Source: Cellulophaga omnivescoria (lineage in GTDB: Bacteria; Bacteroidota; Bacteroidia; Flavobacteriales; Flavobacteriaceae). From it: a stretch of 64,000 nt of DNA. Shown one piece after another: positions 43,491 through 52,742 of this stretch. The notes under the pieces were generated by a model. The model saw only the letters and a list, made by a program, of their open reading frames with translations. It searched no databases and had not been told where the DNA came from. Position 1 is the first letter of the stretch, and each line of letters starts with the position of its first letter. A program made the position numbers and the translations under genes. Where the stretch lies: positions 62,001-126,000 of the forward strand of contig NZ_MDDP01000048.1 in assembly GCF_001999725.1 (NCBI RefSeq), in the 5' to 3' direction.

Positions 43491-44881
43491 TAGTTTATAG
43501 GTGTTTTAATAGTAAATGTTGTTCCTTTATGCAATTGGCTTTCTATAGCAATAGTACCGTTGTGTGCATTTATTATTTGCTTTGTATAATATAATCCTAA
43601 TCCTAACCCTTTTACATTATGTAAATTGCCCTCTGTTACTCTATAGAATTTATCAAAAATTAAGGAAATATTTTTATCAGGTATACCAATACCGTTGTCC
43701 TTAATTACAATAATATACTCCCCATTAATATGTTTGGTTTCTATAGTAATATGTATAGTTTCTTTACCATATTTTACTGCATTTTCTAATATGTTTAGTA
43801 ATGCTGTGGTAAAATGAAACTTATCTATACGTATTAAAACCTCTGTATTGCAAACTTTATTTGTAATGGTAACATCTTGCTGTTGTACAGATAATTTAAA
43901 ATCTTCAATTAAGTTTTTAAAATATTCATTGTCTACAACTTGTTCTTTGTTTAAAACAATTTCTTTAGAACTAAGACTATTGGTCATTACTTGGTCTATT
44001 AGTTTTTGCAGACGTTCATTTTGCCTGTCTACAATATTAAGTGTGCCATTAAATATATCTTGGTTGTTTTTAATTTCTGTTTTTTTAAGACTTTTAGATG
44101 CTATACTTAATGTAGCCAATGGTGTTTTTAATTCGTGCGTTATGTTATTTATAAAATCGGTTTTAATGGCTGTTATTTTTTTCTGATTTATTAAATTTTT
44201 AATGGAGTAATACAATAGAGCAATAACTATTAAAAATATAAGTACAGATGCAAAAAACAGAAATGCCATTCTTTTGTATACAATGCTTTTCCAGTCTTTA
44301 ATTACAATTTTATTTTCCGTTTTAACTTCTAGGTCAAAGGTGTTAAACTTAATTTCTCCATCTACTTTTTCTACAAATTCTTGCTCAGAAAACCACTTAG
44401 CGTTGTTAATGGTTTTAGAGTCTTCATCTTTAAAATCTTTGCCAAATAGTCTACATTCATTTTTACCAGCAGAAAAAATAGTGTCATTTTTAGTATCATC
44501 TAAAATAACTACACTAGTTAAATTTATTTTAAAATCTACATCATAACCTAAGTTTACTTTTTTTAATTCTTTGTCAAATATTTTTTTAAACTGAATATTT
44601 AAGCTGTCGCTTTTTTCATTAGATCTACTTACAATTTGTGCTTTAGTTAAGCGATTGTTTTTATAATCTGCTATATAATTTTTTAAATTTTCTCCCCATA
44701 CATTGTAAATAGAATCTAGTTTAGGGTTGTCATCTATTACAGAAATAACATCTGTTGTTTCATTAATAAATGCTTTCTTTTTTAGTTGATAGGTGTTATT
44801 TATTAAGTATGCCTGTATAGATGATAATGCTATTAAAACCAGTATAGCGGTACTAATTAATATGGTTGTTTTGTTTTTCAT
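43490..44881 (-). CDS. Sensor histidine kinase
   Basis: A 463-residue membrane sensor. Helix 1 (8-28) and helix 2 (205-227) bracket a periplasmic domain of about 175 residues without a recognised sensor fold. The kinase core shows the phospho-accepting His249 in NNITHELKTPLA (HisKA), the N box NILENAVKYG, G1 box DNGIGIP, F box FDKFYRV and G2 box GLGLGLYYTK. The order kinase-regulator-coiled-coil protein suggests an envelope-sensing system. Relationship to Bacteroides RprX is possible but not shown. It is divergent from DUF5916 across 241 bp. Confidence 0.93.
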   Translation of the reverse strand: MKNKTTILISTAILVLIALSSIQAYLINNTYQLKKKAFINETTDVISVIDDNPKLDSIYNVWGENLKNYIADYKNNRLTKAQIVSRSNEKSDSLNIQFKKIFDKELKKVNLGYDVDFKINLTSVVILDDTKNDTIFSAGKNECRLFGKDFKDEDSKTINNAKWFSEQEFVEKVDGEIKFNTFDLEVKTENKIVIKDWKSIVYKRMAFLFFASVLIFLIVIALLYYSIKNLINQKKITAIKTDFINNITHELKTPLATLSIASKSLKKTEIKNNQDIFNGTLNIVDRQNERLQKLIDQVMTNSLSSKEIVLNKEQVVDNEYFKNLIEDFKLSVQQQDVTITNKVCNTEVLIRIDKFHFTTALLNILENAVKYGKETIHITIETKHINGEYIIVIKDNGIGIPDKNISLIFDKFYRVTEGNLHNVKGLGLGLYYTKQIINAHNGTIAIESQLHKGTTFTIKTPIN

Positions 44882-44942
44882 TGGTTATTTTCTGCTAGTC
44901 AAAAATACCAATAAAGCTACATTAAGTAGCACAAACACCAGC

Positions 44943-44966
44943 CGTTAACCCTTCGTTAACGTTAAT
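44943..44966. promoter_or_regulatory. TTAAC array 1, probable response-regulator site
   Basis: TTAAC begins at 44945 and 44956 (11-bp step), followed by TTAAT at 44962. The two units also form an inverted repeat, CGTTAAC (44943-44949) and GTTAACG (44955-44961). The array lies 62 bp upstream of the sensor kinase start. Confidence 0.55.
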
Positions 44967-45040
44967 ACAGGCTGTATTTATAGTGTTTTAGGGTCTTTTG
45001 CATTTATGTTAATTTCTTCAGCTTTTTTGAAGTCTTGCCA

Positions 45041-45067
45041 TTAACTACCCTTTAACCTTGGGTTAAC
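45041..45067. promoter_or_regulatory. TTAAC array 2, probable response-regulator site
   Basis: TTAAC begins at 45041, 45052 and 45063, that is three units at exactly 11-bp steps on one face of the helix. The last unit ends 22 bp before the -7 box of the DUF5916 gene, where the -33 element would be. Confidence 0.6.
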
Positions 45068-45089
45068 CAATTTATTAATAGAACAACCC

Positions 45090-45097
45090 CACATTTG
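45090..45097 (+). promoter_or_regulatory. Promoter -7 box of the DUF5916 gene
   Basis: CACATTTG matches TAnnTTTG except for the first base and lies 25 nt before the ATG at 45123. There is no TTG at the -33 distance; the TTAAC array occupies that place, as expected for an activator-dependent promoter. Confidence 0.5.
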
Positions 45098-45122
45098 TTG
45101 CATCAACAAAAAACAACTAATT

Positions 45123-47552
45123 ATGATATTTTATGCAAAAAAAAGTAAATGCTTGTTATTAACTATAAGCGTGTTTGGGTTATTATTACAAAAGGTAGCA
45201 GCTCAAAAAAGTATAACCATACATAAAACTAAAGAAACTATAAAGATTGATGGAGAGGCAAAAGAAGCAATTTGGCAACAGCATTTAATAACAGGTAATT
45301 TTATACAAACTTTGCCAGAAGCAGGTAAACCATCTAAACAAAAAACAGATATAGCTATTTTATTTGATGATAGTTACTTGTATGTTTTAGGTGTTTTATA
45401 TGTTGATGATAAAAAGGAAATTAGTAACCAATTAACAGCCAGGGATGATGTGGGTAACGCAGATGTTTTTGGCATACAAATAGATCCTTTTGGAGAAGCA
45501 AGGGAAGGTTATGATTTTTCTGTGACCGCTGCTGGAGTGCAGTCAGACCAGAAATTAAGCGCTAATGACTCTTACTCTAATTACAATGTAGTTTGGCAAA
45601 GCAAAGTAAAATTATATGATGATAAATGGGTTGTAGAGATGAAAGTACCATTTAACAGCATACGTTTTCCTAAGGGAGATTTAAGTAATTTTAAAATCAA
45701 TTTTCAACGCATAACAAATGCTTTAAATGAAAATGCTTATTGGAATCCCATACGGTTAGACGTAGATGGATATTTAAATCAGCTTGGAAAATTAACTGGA
45801 TTGAGTAATATAGCACCGCCACTAAATTTATCATTTAACCCCTTTGTATCTGTAGTTACAGAAAAGAGTCCTACAGGAATTAAAAACACAACTTTTAATG
45901 GTGGTTTAGATGTGAAATATGTGCATAAAAACGCGTATACTTTAGATGTTTCATTAATTCCAGATTTTAGTCAGGCTCCCTCTGATGATCAAATTTTTAA
46001 TTTATCTCCTTTTGAAGTAAAGTTTAATGAAAATAGACAGTTTTTTGTAGAAGGCACAGAGATTTTTGACAAAGGAGGTTATTTATATACACGTAGAATA
46101 GGAGGTGAGCCAATAGCTAAAAATAACATTAATTTATTTGATGATGAAGAGGTTGAAGACAACCCTGCTACCTCTAACATTATTAACTTAATAAAATTTA
46201 CAGGTAAGTCTAAAAATGGCATGTCTATTAGTGTTTTAAATGGTATAACAGCTAAAAGTGAAGCGAAAATTAGAAACACAAATACCAATACTACAAGAAA
46301 ATTAGAAACTAATCCGCTAACAAATTATAATGCAATTGTTTTAGATAAAGCCTTAAAAAATAACTCATCTTTAACTTTTATAAATAACTCTGTATTGCGC
46401 AGTGGCACTGCTTATGATGCTAATTTAACGGCTCTTTTATACAGGTATTACAATAAAAATAGAACCTACTCTATGTACTTTAAAAAGGCGCTGTCACAAA
46501 AATATTTAAGGGGCGTAGAAGATCAATTTGGTCACGAATATTTTGGCTACGCAGCAAAAGTTAGTGGTAAATGGACAGGTGGTGTATCTGTAAAGTTATT
46601 AGATGATAAGTTTGACTCTAATGATTTTGGATATTTGTCTAGAAATAATGAGTTAAGATTTAGAGCAGACTTAAAATACACCAACAATAATCCAAAAAAA
46701 ATGTTCTCTAGATACCAAATTTTTCTAGATCACCAGCAGAGGTACTATTACAGTTTAATGAAGCAGGAGCAAACGTATTATAAATTAGGTACCTATGGCG
46801 TGTTTAAAAAAAGCAACCATACATTTTTTGCAGAGTTTAGATATATAGAAAAAAGTAAAAACTTTTTTGAGGCTCGCACAAAAGACATGCATTTTAATTT
46901 GCCAGCGCAAGCTGAGACATTTTTAGAGTACCAAACTAATGATAATAAAGCTGTTTCTATAGCTGGTTATTTGGTTCTAGTAAAATATTTTAATTCTGAT
47001 ATTTATAGTAGAGAGTTTATTGCAGGTTATGGACTTAACGCAAGAGTTGGCCAACATTTCTCGGTATATTTTAGTCAGGCTTTAGAAGACAAACCAAACG
47101 GAGTAGGCTTTATAACAAAACAAAATAATGATATAATTTTTGGTAGCAGAAAAGTAAACGAGTTAAGTAATGCTGTTACTTTAAATTATGCGGTAAACTC
47201 TAAATTAAATGTAAATATGCGCTTGCGTCATTATTGGATAACTGTAGATTATAATAACCAATTTACACTAAAAAACAATGGTGATTTTAAGACAAATAAC
47301 TATGCTATTAACCCAGATGATTTTGATGATAATTTTAACCAGTTTAATATAGATTTTATATCTAAATGGCAGTTTGCACCAGCAAGTGAAGTTAGTTTAG
47401 CTTGTAAATTAGGTTCTAACTTTTATGATACAAATGTAAACTCTAATTACGGTACAAATTTAACTCGTGTTTTAGAGGAGAAAAGCAGTACAACAGTATC
47501 TCTAAAAATGACCTATTTTTTAGATGCTAATATTTTAAAAAAGAAGCGTTAA
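45123..47552 (+). CDS. DUF5916 outer-membrane protein with CBM9-like domain
   Basis: An 809-residue outer-membrane protein. A signal peptide (about 1-27) precedes a carbohydrate-binding family 9-like domain (about 30-225: IKIDGEAKEAIWQ, ILFDDSYLYVLGVLY, WVVEMKVPFNSIRFP). The remainder (about 235-809) is the DUF5916 region, predicted as a large beta-barrel, with the signature NENRQFFVEGTEIFDKGGYLYTRRIGG (about 300-326, read in parts). The substrate is unknown; the CBM9-like fold suggests glycan or other polymer contact. The gene is divergent from the kinase-regulator pair and preceded by the 11-bp TTAAC array. It ends 2 bp before the convergent TetR gene, with no terminator between them. Confidence 0.84.
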   Translation: MIFYAKKSKCLLLTISVFGLLLQKVAAQKSITIHKTKETIKIDGEAKEAIWQQHLITGNFIQTLPEAGKPSKQKTDIAILFDDSYLYVLGVLYVDDKKEISNQLTARDDVGNADVFGIQIDPFGEAREGYDFSVTAAGVQSDQKLSANDSYSNYNVVWQSKVKLYDDKWVVEMKVPFNSIRFPKGDLSNFKINFQRITNALNENAYWNPIRLDVDGYLNQLGKLTGLSNIAPPLNLSFNPFVSVVTEKSPTGIKNTTFNGGLDVKYVHKNAYTLDVSLIPDFSQAPSDDQIFNLSPFEVKFNENRQFFVEGTEIFDKGGYLYTRRIGGEPIAKNNINLFDDEEVEDNPATSNIINLIKFTGKSKNGMSISVLNGITAKSEAKIRNTNTNTTRKLETNPLTNYNAIVLDKALKNNSSLTFINNSVLRSGTAYDANLTALLYRYYNKNRTYSMYFKKALSQKYLRGVEDQFGHEYFGYAAKVSGKWTGGVSVKLLDDKFDSNDFGYLSRNNELRFRADLKYTNNNPKKMFSRYQIFLDHQQRYYYSLMKQEQTYYKLGTYGVFKKSNHTFFAEFRYIEKSKNFFEARTKDMHFNLPAQAETFLEYQTNDNKAVSIAGYLVLVKYFNSDIYSREFIAGYGLNARVGQHFSVYFSQALEDKPNGVGFITKQNNDIIFGSRKVNELSNAVTLNYAVNSKLNVNMRLRHYWITVDYNNQFTLKNNGDFKTNNYAINPDDFDDNFNQFNIDFISKWQFAPASEVSLACKLGSNFYDTNVNSNYGTNLTRVLEEKSSTTVSLKMTYFLDANILKKKR

Positions 47553-47554
47553 TG

Positions 47555-48148
47555 TTAATTGTAATAAGGGTTAGCGTAGTTTTTTGTGGTAATACCCTTT
47601 AAATTATATACAATTAAATGTTTTAAAATAATATCAGTATCGTAAAGGGTAAAAAGATTATCTTCAGTAAACGCAATAGACTCTACCTTGTAAAAATATA
47701 ATTCTATTACCAATTTTAGGTTTACATTGGGTAAAATTAATCCTTTTTCTTTAGCATTTTTTAAAAGATTTAGAACAGTGCTAAAGGCAAGTTCTTTTCT
47801 AAAATCATTAAAAGTTGTATATGCTTTAGGATAGTATTTTTTTAAACCAAAAATAAACGAGGGTTTAAAGTATCTTAAATACTCAAACCCTCGTTTGTAT
47901 ATTAATATAATAGTAAGTATATCGTCATTAGTATTGTTTTTAACAATATCATTAATATCCAATTTATAATCGTTTATTAAAGACGCAACACTTTTGTTCA
48001 CTAAAGTTTCTTTGTTTTTAAAATGTACATAAATTGTTTTTTTAGATATCCCAAGCGTTTTTGCTAACTCATCTAAAGTAATACGTTTACTTCCAAATTT
48101 TGTAAAGTTGGATTTAGCACATTCTAAAAGGTCCTTTTTAGTGATCAT
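47555..48148 (-). CDS. TetR family transcriptional regulator
   Basis: A 197-residue TetR-type repressor. The N-terminal helix-turn-helix (about 5-50) contains the family pattern FGSKRITLDELAKTLGISKKTIYVHFKNKETL. The rest is a helical ligand-binding domain of variable sequence. It is the last gene of the efflux operon, 11 bp after the outer-membrane factor gene. TetR regulators of RND pumps are usually encoded first or divergently; here that place is taken by a GbsR/MarR gene, so the operon is bracketed by two regulators. Confidence 0.92.
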   Translation of the reverse strand: MITKKDLLECAKSNFTKFGSKRITLDELAKTLGISKKTIYVHFKNKETLVNKSVASLINDYKLDINDIVKNNTNDDILTIILIYKRGFEYLRYFKPSFIFGLKKYYPKAYTTFNDFRKELAFSTVLNLLKNAKEKGLILPNVNLKLVIELYFYKVESIAFTEDNLFTLYDTDIILKHLIVYNLKGITTKNYANPYYN

Positions 48149-48159
48149 TACTACTTATA

Positions 48160-49578
48160 TTATTTCCAACCGCCACCAAGTGCTTCATATAAATTTACAA
48201 TACTTGTTAGTTGCTGTAATTTGCTGTCAATAATACTAAGTTCTGCATTTAAAGCACTTTCTCTTGCAGTTAATAAATCCAAGTAATTTGCGTACCCATT
48301 TTTAAGTAACTCTTCAGAGTTTTGCTCTGCTCTACGTAAAGCTTCAACTTGCTTTAATCTGTATTCATATTTCTCCGTTTCTGCATTGTAAGTATACAAA
48401 GCATTAGATACCTCAGAACCAGCAGTTAAAAGTGTCTTTTTAAATTGTAATAAGGACTGCTCTTGTTGTGCTAAAGCAACTTCTTTTTGTGTTTTTAGCC
48501 TTCGCTGATTAAAGATAGGCTGCGTTAAACCACCAACAATATTTGCAAAAAGTGAGTTAGCGTCTAACAATTTATCTAACTCTAAACTTTGGTATCCGCC
48601 AGATGCTGTTAATGTTAATGAAGGGTAAAAGTTACTCCTTGCAACATTTGTAAGCTCAAAAGAATTAATTAAACCATATTCTGCCGCCATAACATCTGGT
48701 CTGTTGCTAAGTAATGTAGCAGGTACACCAATTGCCAAGTCGGTTTCTATTTTTTGTATGTCTAAACTATTTCTTTTAAAGTTTTGCGGAGCTTTACCTA
48801 ATAAAATGCTTAACGTATTTTCTGTTCTAAAGATAGCAGCTTCAAGATCTACCTTTAAAACTTTAGCACTGTTATATTGTGCTATGTTTTGGTCTACTGC
48901 AACTTGCGTTACATTACCTGCATCTTTTAAAGCTTTAATTGTTTCTACACTACTTTCTCTGGTCTCAATAGTTTTTTTGGTAATAGCCAATTGTGCATCT
49001 AAAGCCAACAGGTTGTAATACGTATTAGCAATACTAGATATAAGCTGTGTTTTTACTGCTTGATGACCAGCAACACTTTGCATGTATGCAGCTTGTGTAG
49101 CCCTTTTATTACTTCTTATTTTTCCCCAAATATCTGCTTCCCATGATAAGTTTGCAGTAATGTCATACTGGTCTGTAGAAGTATTACTTAAAAAAGAACC
49201 AAACTGACTGTTTTTAGATAACTCTTGGTGCGTGTAATTAGGTCCAATGCTTAATGTTGGAAAATAACCAGCTTTACCCTGTTTAGCATAAGCCTCTGCA
49301 GCAGCCAATTGTTGTATTGCAATTCTAATATCTAAATTGTTTTGCAATCCTTCTTGTATATATTGCTCTAAATAATTGTCTGTAAATAAATTTTTCCAAG
49401 ACACATTTGCCATAGATATACTATCTGTAGGCAAATTGTCTGTTCTGTATAGAGCCTCGGTTTGTGGTAACTCTGGCCTATCATAATCCTTAGCAACAAA
49501 ACAGCTTTGTAGTGTAAAAGCAACAACTACTATAAGCGCTGTTTTGCTAATAAATTTATATTTTATTGTAGATTTCAT
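48160..49578 (-). CDS. Efflux outer-membrane factor (NodT/OprM type)
   Basis: A 472-residue TolC-like lipoprotein that forms the outer-membrane duct of the pump. The signal ends at Cys26 (FTLQSC). NodT-family features are DRPELPQTEALYRTD near the N-terminus, SWKNLFTDNYLEQYIQEGLQNNLDIRIA, SWEADIWGKIRSNKRA, and the second OEP repeat with LLSNRPDVMAAEY. The two repeats (about 65-260 and 285-465) are intact. It starts 5 bp after the RND gene, evidence for one operon. Confidence 0.93.
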   Translation of the reverse strand: MKSTIKYKFISKTALIVVVAFTLQSCFVAKDYDRPELPQTEALYRTDNLPTDSISMANVSWKNLFTDNYLEQYIQEGLQNNLDIRIAIQQLAAAEAYAKQGKAGYFPTLSIGPNYTHQELSKNSQFGSFLSNTSTDQYDITANLSWEADIWGKIRSNKRATQAAYMQSVAGHQAVKTQLISSIANTYYNLLALDAQLAITKKTIETRESSVETIKALKDAGNVTQVAVDQNIAQYNSAKVLKVDLEAAIFRTENTLSILLGKAPQNFKRNSLDIQKIETDLAIGVPATLLSNRPDVMAAEYGLINSFELTNVARSNFYPSLTLTASGGYQSLELDKLLDANSLFANIVGGLTQPIFNQRRLKTQKEVALAQQEQSLLQFKKTLLTAGSEVSNALYTYNAETEKYEYRLKQVEALRRAEQNSEELLKNGYANYLDLLTARESALNAELSIIDSKLQQLTSIVNLYEALGGGWK

Positions 49579-49583
49579 AATTT

Positions 49584-52500
49584 TTATTCTTCTGTAGTTT
49601 GAATTGCTGGTTTACTAGATATTTTTTCTTGTAACCATTGAAATAAAATAAACAGTATAGGAATAACAAATACCCCTAATATGGTACCAATTAACATACC
49701 ACCTGCAGCACCCGTACCAATAGAGTTGTTACCTTCTGCACCAACACCTTTAGCTAAAGCCAATGGCATTAGACCTAAAATAAAGGCAAAAGATGTCATT
49801 AATATTGGTCTTAAACGAGATTTAGCACCATCTATGGCGGCATCTACAATAGATTCTCCGGCTCTTCTACGCTGTAGTGCAAACTCTACAATTAATATGG
49901 CATTTTTAGCAAGTAGACCAATAAGCATTATTAATGCAATTTGAAAATAAATGTTATTTTCTAAGCCTAAAAACTTAGTACTTATATAAGCCCCAAATAC
50001 ACCAAATGGTAATGATAATACTACGGCAAATGGTAGTAAGTAACTTTCGTACTGTGCACTTAATAAAAAGTAAACAAACAAAATACTTAATATAAATATA
50101 AATGTGGTTTGGTTACCGGCGCTAACCTCTTCACGTGTTAAACCAGAATAAGCAACTGTGTAGTTACTTGGTAATTTGGCCGCTTCTTCCTCTATAACTC
50201 TAATGGCATCACCTGTACTAAAACCATCGTTAGTAGCACCTGTTATATTGGTAGAGTTAAATAAGTTAAAACGAGTTACAGATTGTGGCCCATATACACG
50301 CTCTAAGTTTATAAATTGTGTAATAGGTGTCATCTCACCAGTATTTGTTCTAACATACATACTGTTAAGGTCATCTACACTAGCTCGGTCATCTGGCAAA
50401 GCTTGTATGTACACTCTAAATTGCTTACCAAATCTAGAAAAATCTGAAGCATACACACCTCCAATATATCCTTGCAGGGTAGAGAAGATACTGCTAACAG
50501 ACACTCCTTTTTCTTTAGCTAAAGGTACATTTATGTCCATTTCATATTGTGGGTAACTTGTATTAAATGAAGATTGTGCGTATTTAATTTCTGGATGAGA
50601 CATTAAAGCCATAGCAAATTCTTTATTAGTTTTGTCTAAGTCTGTAAACTCACCTCCAAATTTATCTAACAAGTTAACTTCAAAACCTGCAGAGTTACCA
50701 AAACCACGTATACTTGGTGGAGAAAAGAAAATAATGTTTGCTTCTGGCATTGTAGAAACTACACCAAACAACTTGCCTGTTATGGCTTGTACAGATGTAG
50801 AAGGGTCTTCACGCTCAGACCAATCTTTTAATTTAATAATACCAAAACCATAGTTGGTACCAGCACCACTAATTAAACTTCTACCTTTAATAAAGTTAAC
50901 AGCGGCAATACCATCTATATCTTTTATTTTAGCATATAAATCTTTTGCTACAGTGTTTGTTCTGTCTAATGAAGAACCTGCTGGTAACTCTATATTAGCA
51001 AAAATAATACCTCTGTCTTCATCTGGTACAAAACCTGTTGGTGTTGTTTGTGCAGCCCAGTAAATACCAACACCCGCAATTATTAATAGTAATACAGATA
51101 CAAATTTTCTTTTATATAAGAACTGAAGAGACTTACCATACCTGTCTATAGTAGCATTAAAGCCACGGTTAAACAAAGTGTAAAAACGTTTTAAAGGACT
51201 TTTGCCTTTTAACTCTTCATCATGTTTATGCTCTTTTAATAATAAAGCACATAAAGCCGGACTCAACGTTAATGCATTTACCGCAGAAATTAAAATGGCA
51301 ATAATTAAGGTAACTCCAAATTGCTCATAAAATACACCTGTAGGGCCAGTAATAAATGTTACCGGAATAAATACGGCAGCCATAACTAGAGTAATAGAAA
51401 TAATTGCTCCAGAAATCTCGTTCATTGCTATAAGTGTGGCTTTCTTTGGGTTTTTAACACCATCATCCATTTTGGCATGTACAGCCTCTACAACAACAAT
51501 GGCATCATCTACCACAATACCAATGGCCAGTACTAATGCAAATAGAGTTAGTAGGTTTATAGAATAACCAAAAACGTTTAAGAAAAAGAATGTACCAATA
51601 ATAGATACAGGAACTGCAATTGCAGGAATTAAAGTAGATCTAAAATCTTGCAAAAAGATAAATACAACTAAGAAAACCAGTAAAAATGCTTCTACAAGTG
51701 TACTAATTACTTTTTCTATAGATGCGTTTAAGAATAAACTTGTGTCATAAGGAACAAATATATTTAAACCTTCTGGTAGGTCTTTTTCTACAGAGGTTAA
51801 AGTAGTTTTAATATTTTCTATAATTTCTTGAGCATTAGAGCCTTTGGTTTGAAAAATACCCATAAATACTGCAGGGTTTCCTAAACTCATTGCGTTAGAT
51901 GAGTAAGATTGTGCATCTAACTCTATTGTAGCAACATCATTTAAACGTAAAAACTCGCCGTTGCCTAATGCTTTTATAACAATATCGCCATATTGCTTTT
52001 GTTCTTTAAAACGCCCACTATAAGTTAATGCATATGTAAATGCCTCACCGTTATTTTCTCCTAAAGAACCAGCAGCAGCCTCTAAATTTTGCTCTGCTAA
52101 AGCTGCAGAGATATCTGAAGGCATTAAGTTGTAAGCAGCTAGTTTTTCTGGCTTTAACCAAATACGCATAGCATAATCTTGCTGAGAAAATACAGATACA
52201 TCACCAACACCACTAATACGTTGCATTGCTGGTATAACGTTAATTTTTAAGTAGTTCTGAATAAATGTTGCATCATAATCTTCATTTTCAGAATACATAG
52301 ATATAAACATTAAAGCACTAGTCTCTTGCTTTTGCGTAGTAACACCAGTTTGTATTACCTCTTGTGGTAATAAAGGGTTGGCTCTGGCAACACGGTTTTG
52401 TACGTTAACTGCTGCTATATCTGCGTCTATTTCCTGATCAAAATAAACTGTTATTTCAGCCGTACCGTTGTTAGATGCGGTAGAGGTAATATAACTCATA

Positions 52501-52721
52501 CCTTCTACACCGTTAATTTGCTCCTCTATTGGGATAATTACACTCTCTAATACGGTTTCTGCATTTGCTCCTGTATATGATGCCGACACCTTAATTGTTG
52601 GTGGCGCAATATCTGGATATTCTTCTATTGGTAAGCTTGTTATACTTATTATACCAAGTACAACAATAATAATAGATATTACTGTTGAAAGAACTGGTCT
52701 TTCAATAAATGTTTTTAACAT
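49584..52721 (-). CDS. RND multidrug efflux pump, AcrB/HAE1 type
   Basis: A 1045-residue inner-membrane proton/drug antiporter. It has the family start MLKTFIERPVLSTVISIII, twelve membrane helices, and two large periplasmic loops. The proton-relay Asp pair is in LAIGIVVDDAIVVVEAV (near residue 400), and IMLIGLLAKNAILIVEFA carries the second-half signature. Length and motifs fit hydrophobe/amphiphile exporters (HAE1). Substrates are not deducible. It lies 21 bp after the fusion-protein gene and 5 bp before the outer-membrane factor gene. Confidence 0.95.
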   Translation of the reverse strand: MLKTFIERPVLSTVISIIIVVLGIISITSLPIEEYPDIAPPTIKVSASYTGANAETVLESVIIPIEEQINGVEGMSYITSTASNNGTAEITVYFDQEIDADIAAVNVQNRVARANPLLPQEVIQTGVTTQKQETSALMFISMYSENEDYDATFIQNYLKINVIPAMQRISGVGDVSVFSQQDYAMRIWLKPEKLAAYNLMPSDISAALAEQNLEAAAGSLGENNGEAFTYALTYSGRFKEQKQYGDIVIKALGNGEFLRLNDVATIELDAQSYSSNAMSLGNPAVFMGIFQTKGSNAQEIIENIKTTLTSVEKDLPEGLNIFVPYDTSLFLNASIEKVISTLVEAFLLVFLVVFIFLQDFRSTLIPAIAVPVSIIGTFFFLNVFGYSINLLTLFALVLAIGIVVDDAIVVVEAVHAKMDDGVKNPKKATLIAMNEISGAIISITLVMAAVFIPVTFITGPTGVFYEQFGVTLIIAILISAVNALTLSPALCALLLKEHKHDEELKGKSPLKRFYTLFNRGFNATIDRYGKSLQFLYKRKFVSVLLLIIAGVGIYWAAQTTPTGFVPDEDRGIIFANIELPAGSSLDRTNTVAKDLYAKIKDIDGIAAVNFIKGRSLISGAGTNYGFGIIKLKDWSEREDPSTSVQAITGKLFGVVSTMPEANIIFFSPPSIRGFGNSAGFEVNLLDKFGGEFTDLDKTNKEFAMALMSHPEIKYAQSSFNTSYPQYEMDINVPLAKEKGVSVSSIFSTLQGYIGGVYASDFSRFGKQFRVYIQALPDDRASVDDLNSMYVRTNTGEMTPITQFINLERVYGPQSVTRFNLFNSTNITGATNDGFSTGDAIRVIEEEAAKLPSNYTVAYSGLTREEVSAGNQTTFIFILSILFVYFLLSAQYESYLLPFAVVLSLPFGVFGAYISTKFLGLENNIYFQIALIMLIGLLAKNAILIVEFALQRRRAGESIVDAAIDGAKSRLRPILMTSFAFILGLMPLALAKGVGAEGNNSIGTGAAGGMLIGTILGVFVIPILFILFQWLQEKISSKPAIQTTEE

Positions 52722-52742
52722 AACTAAATAAGTTTATAATTT

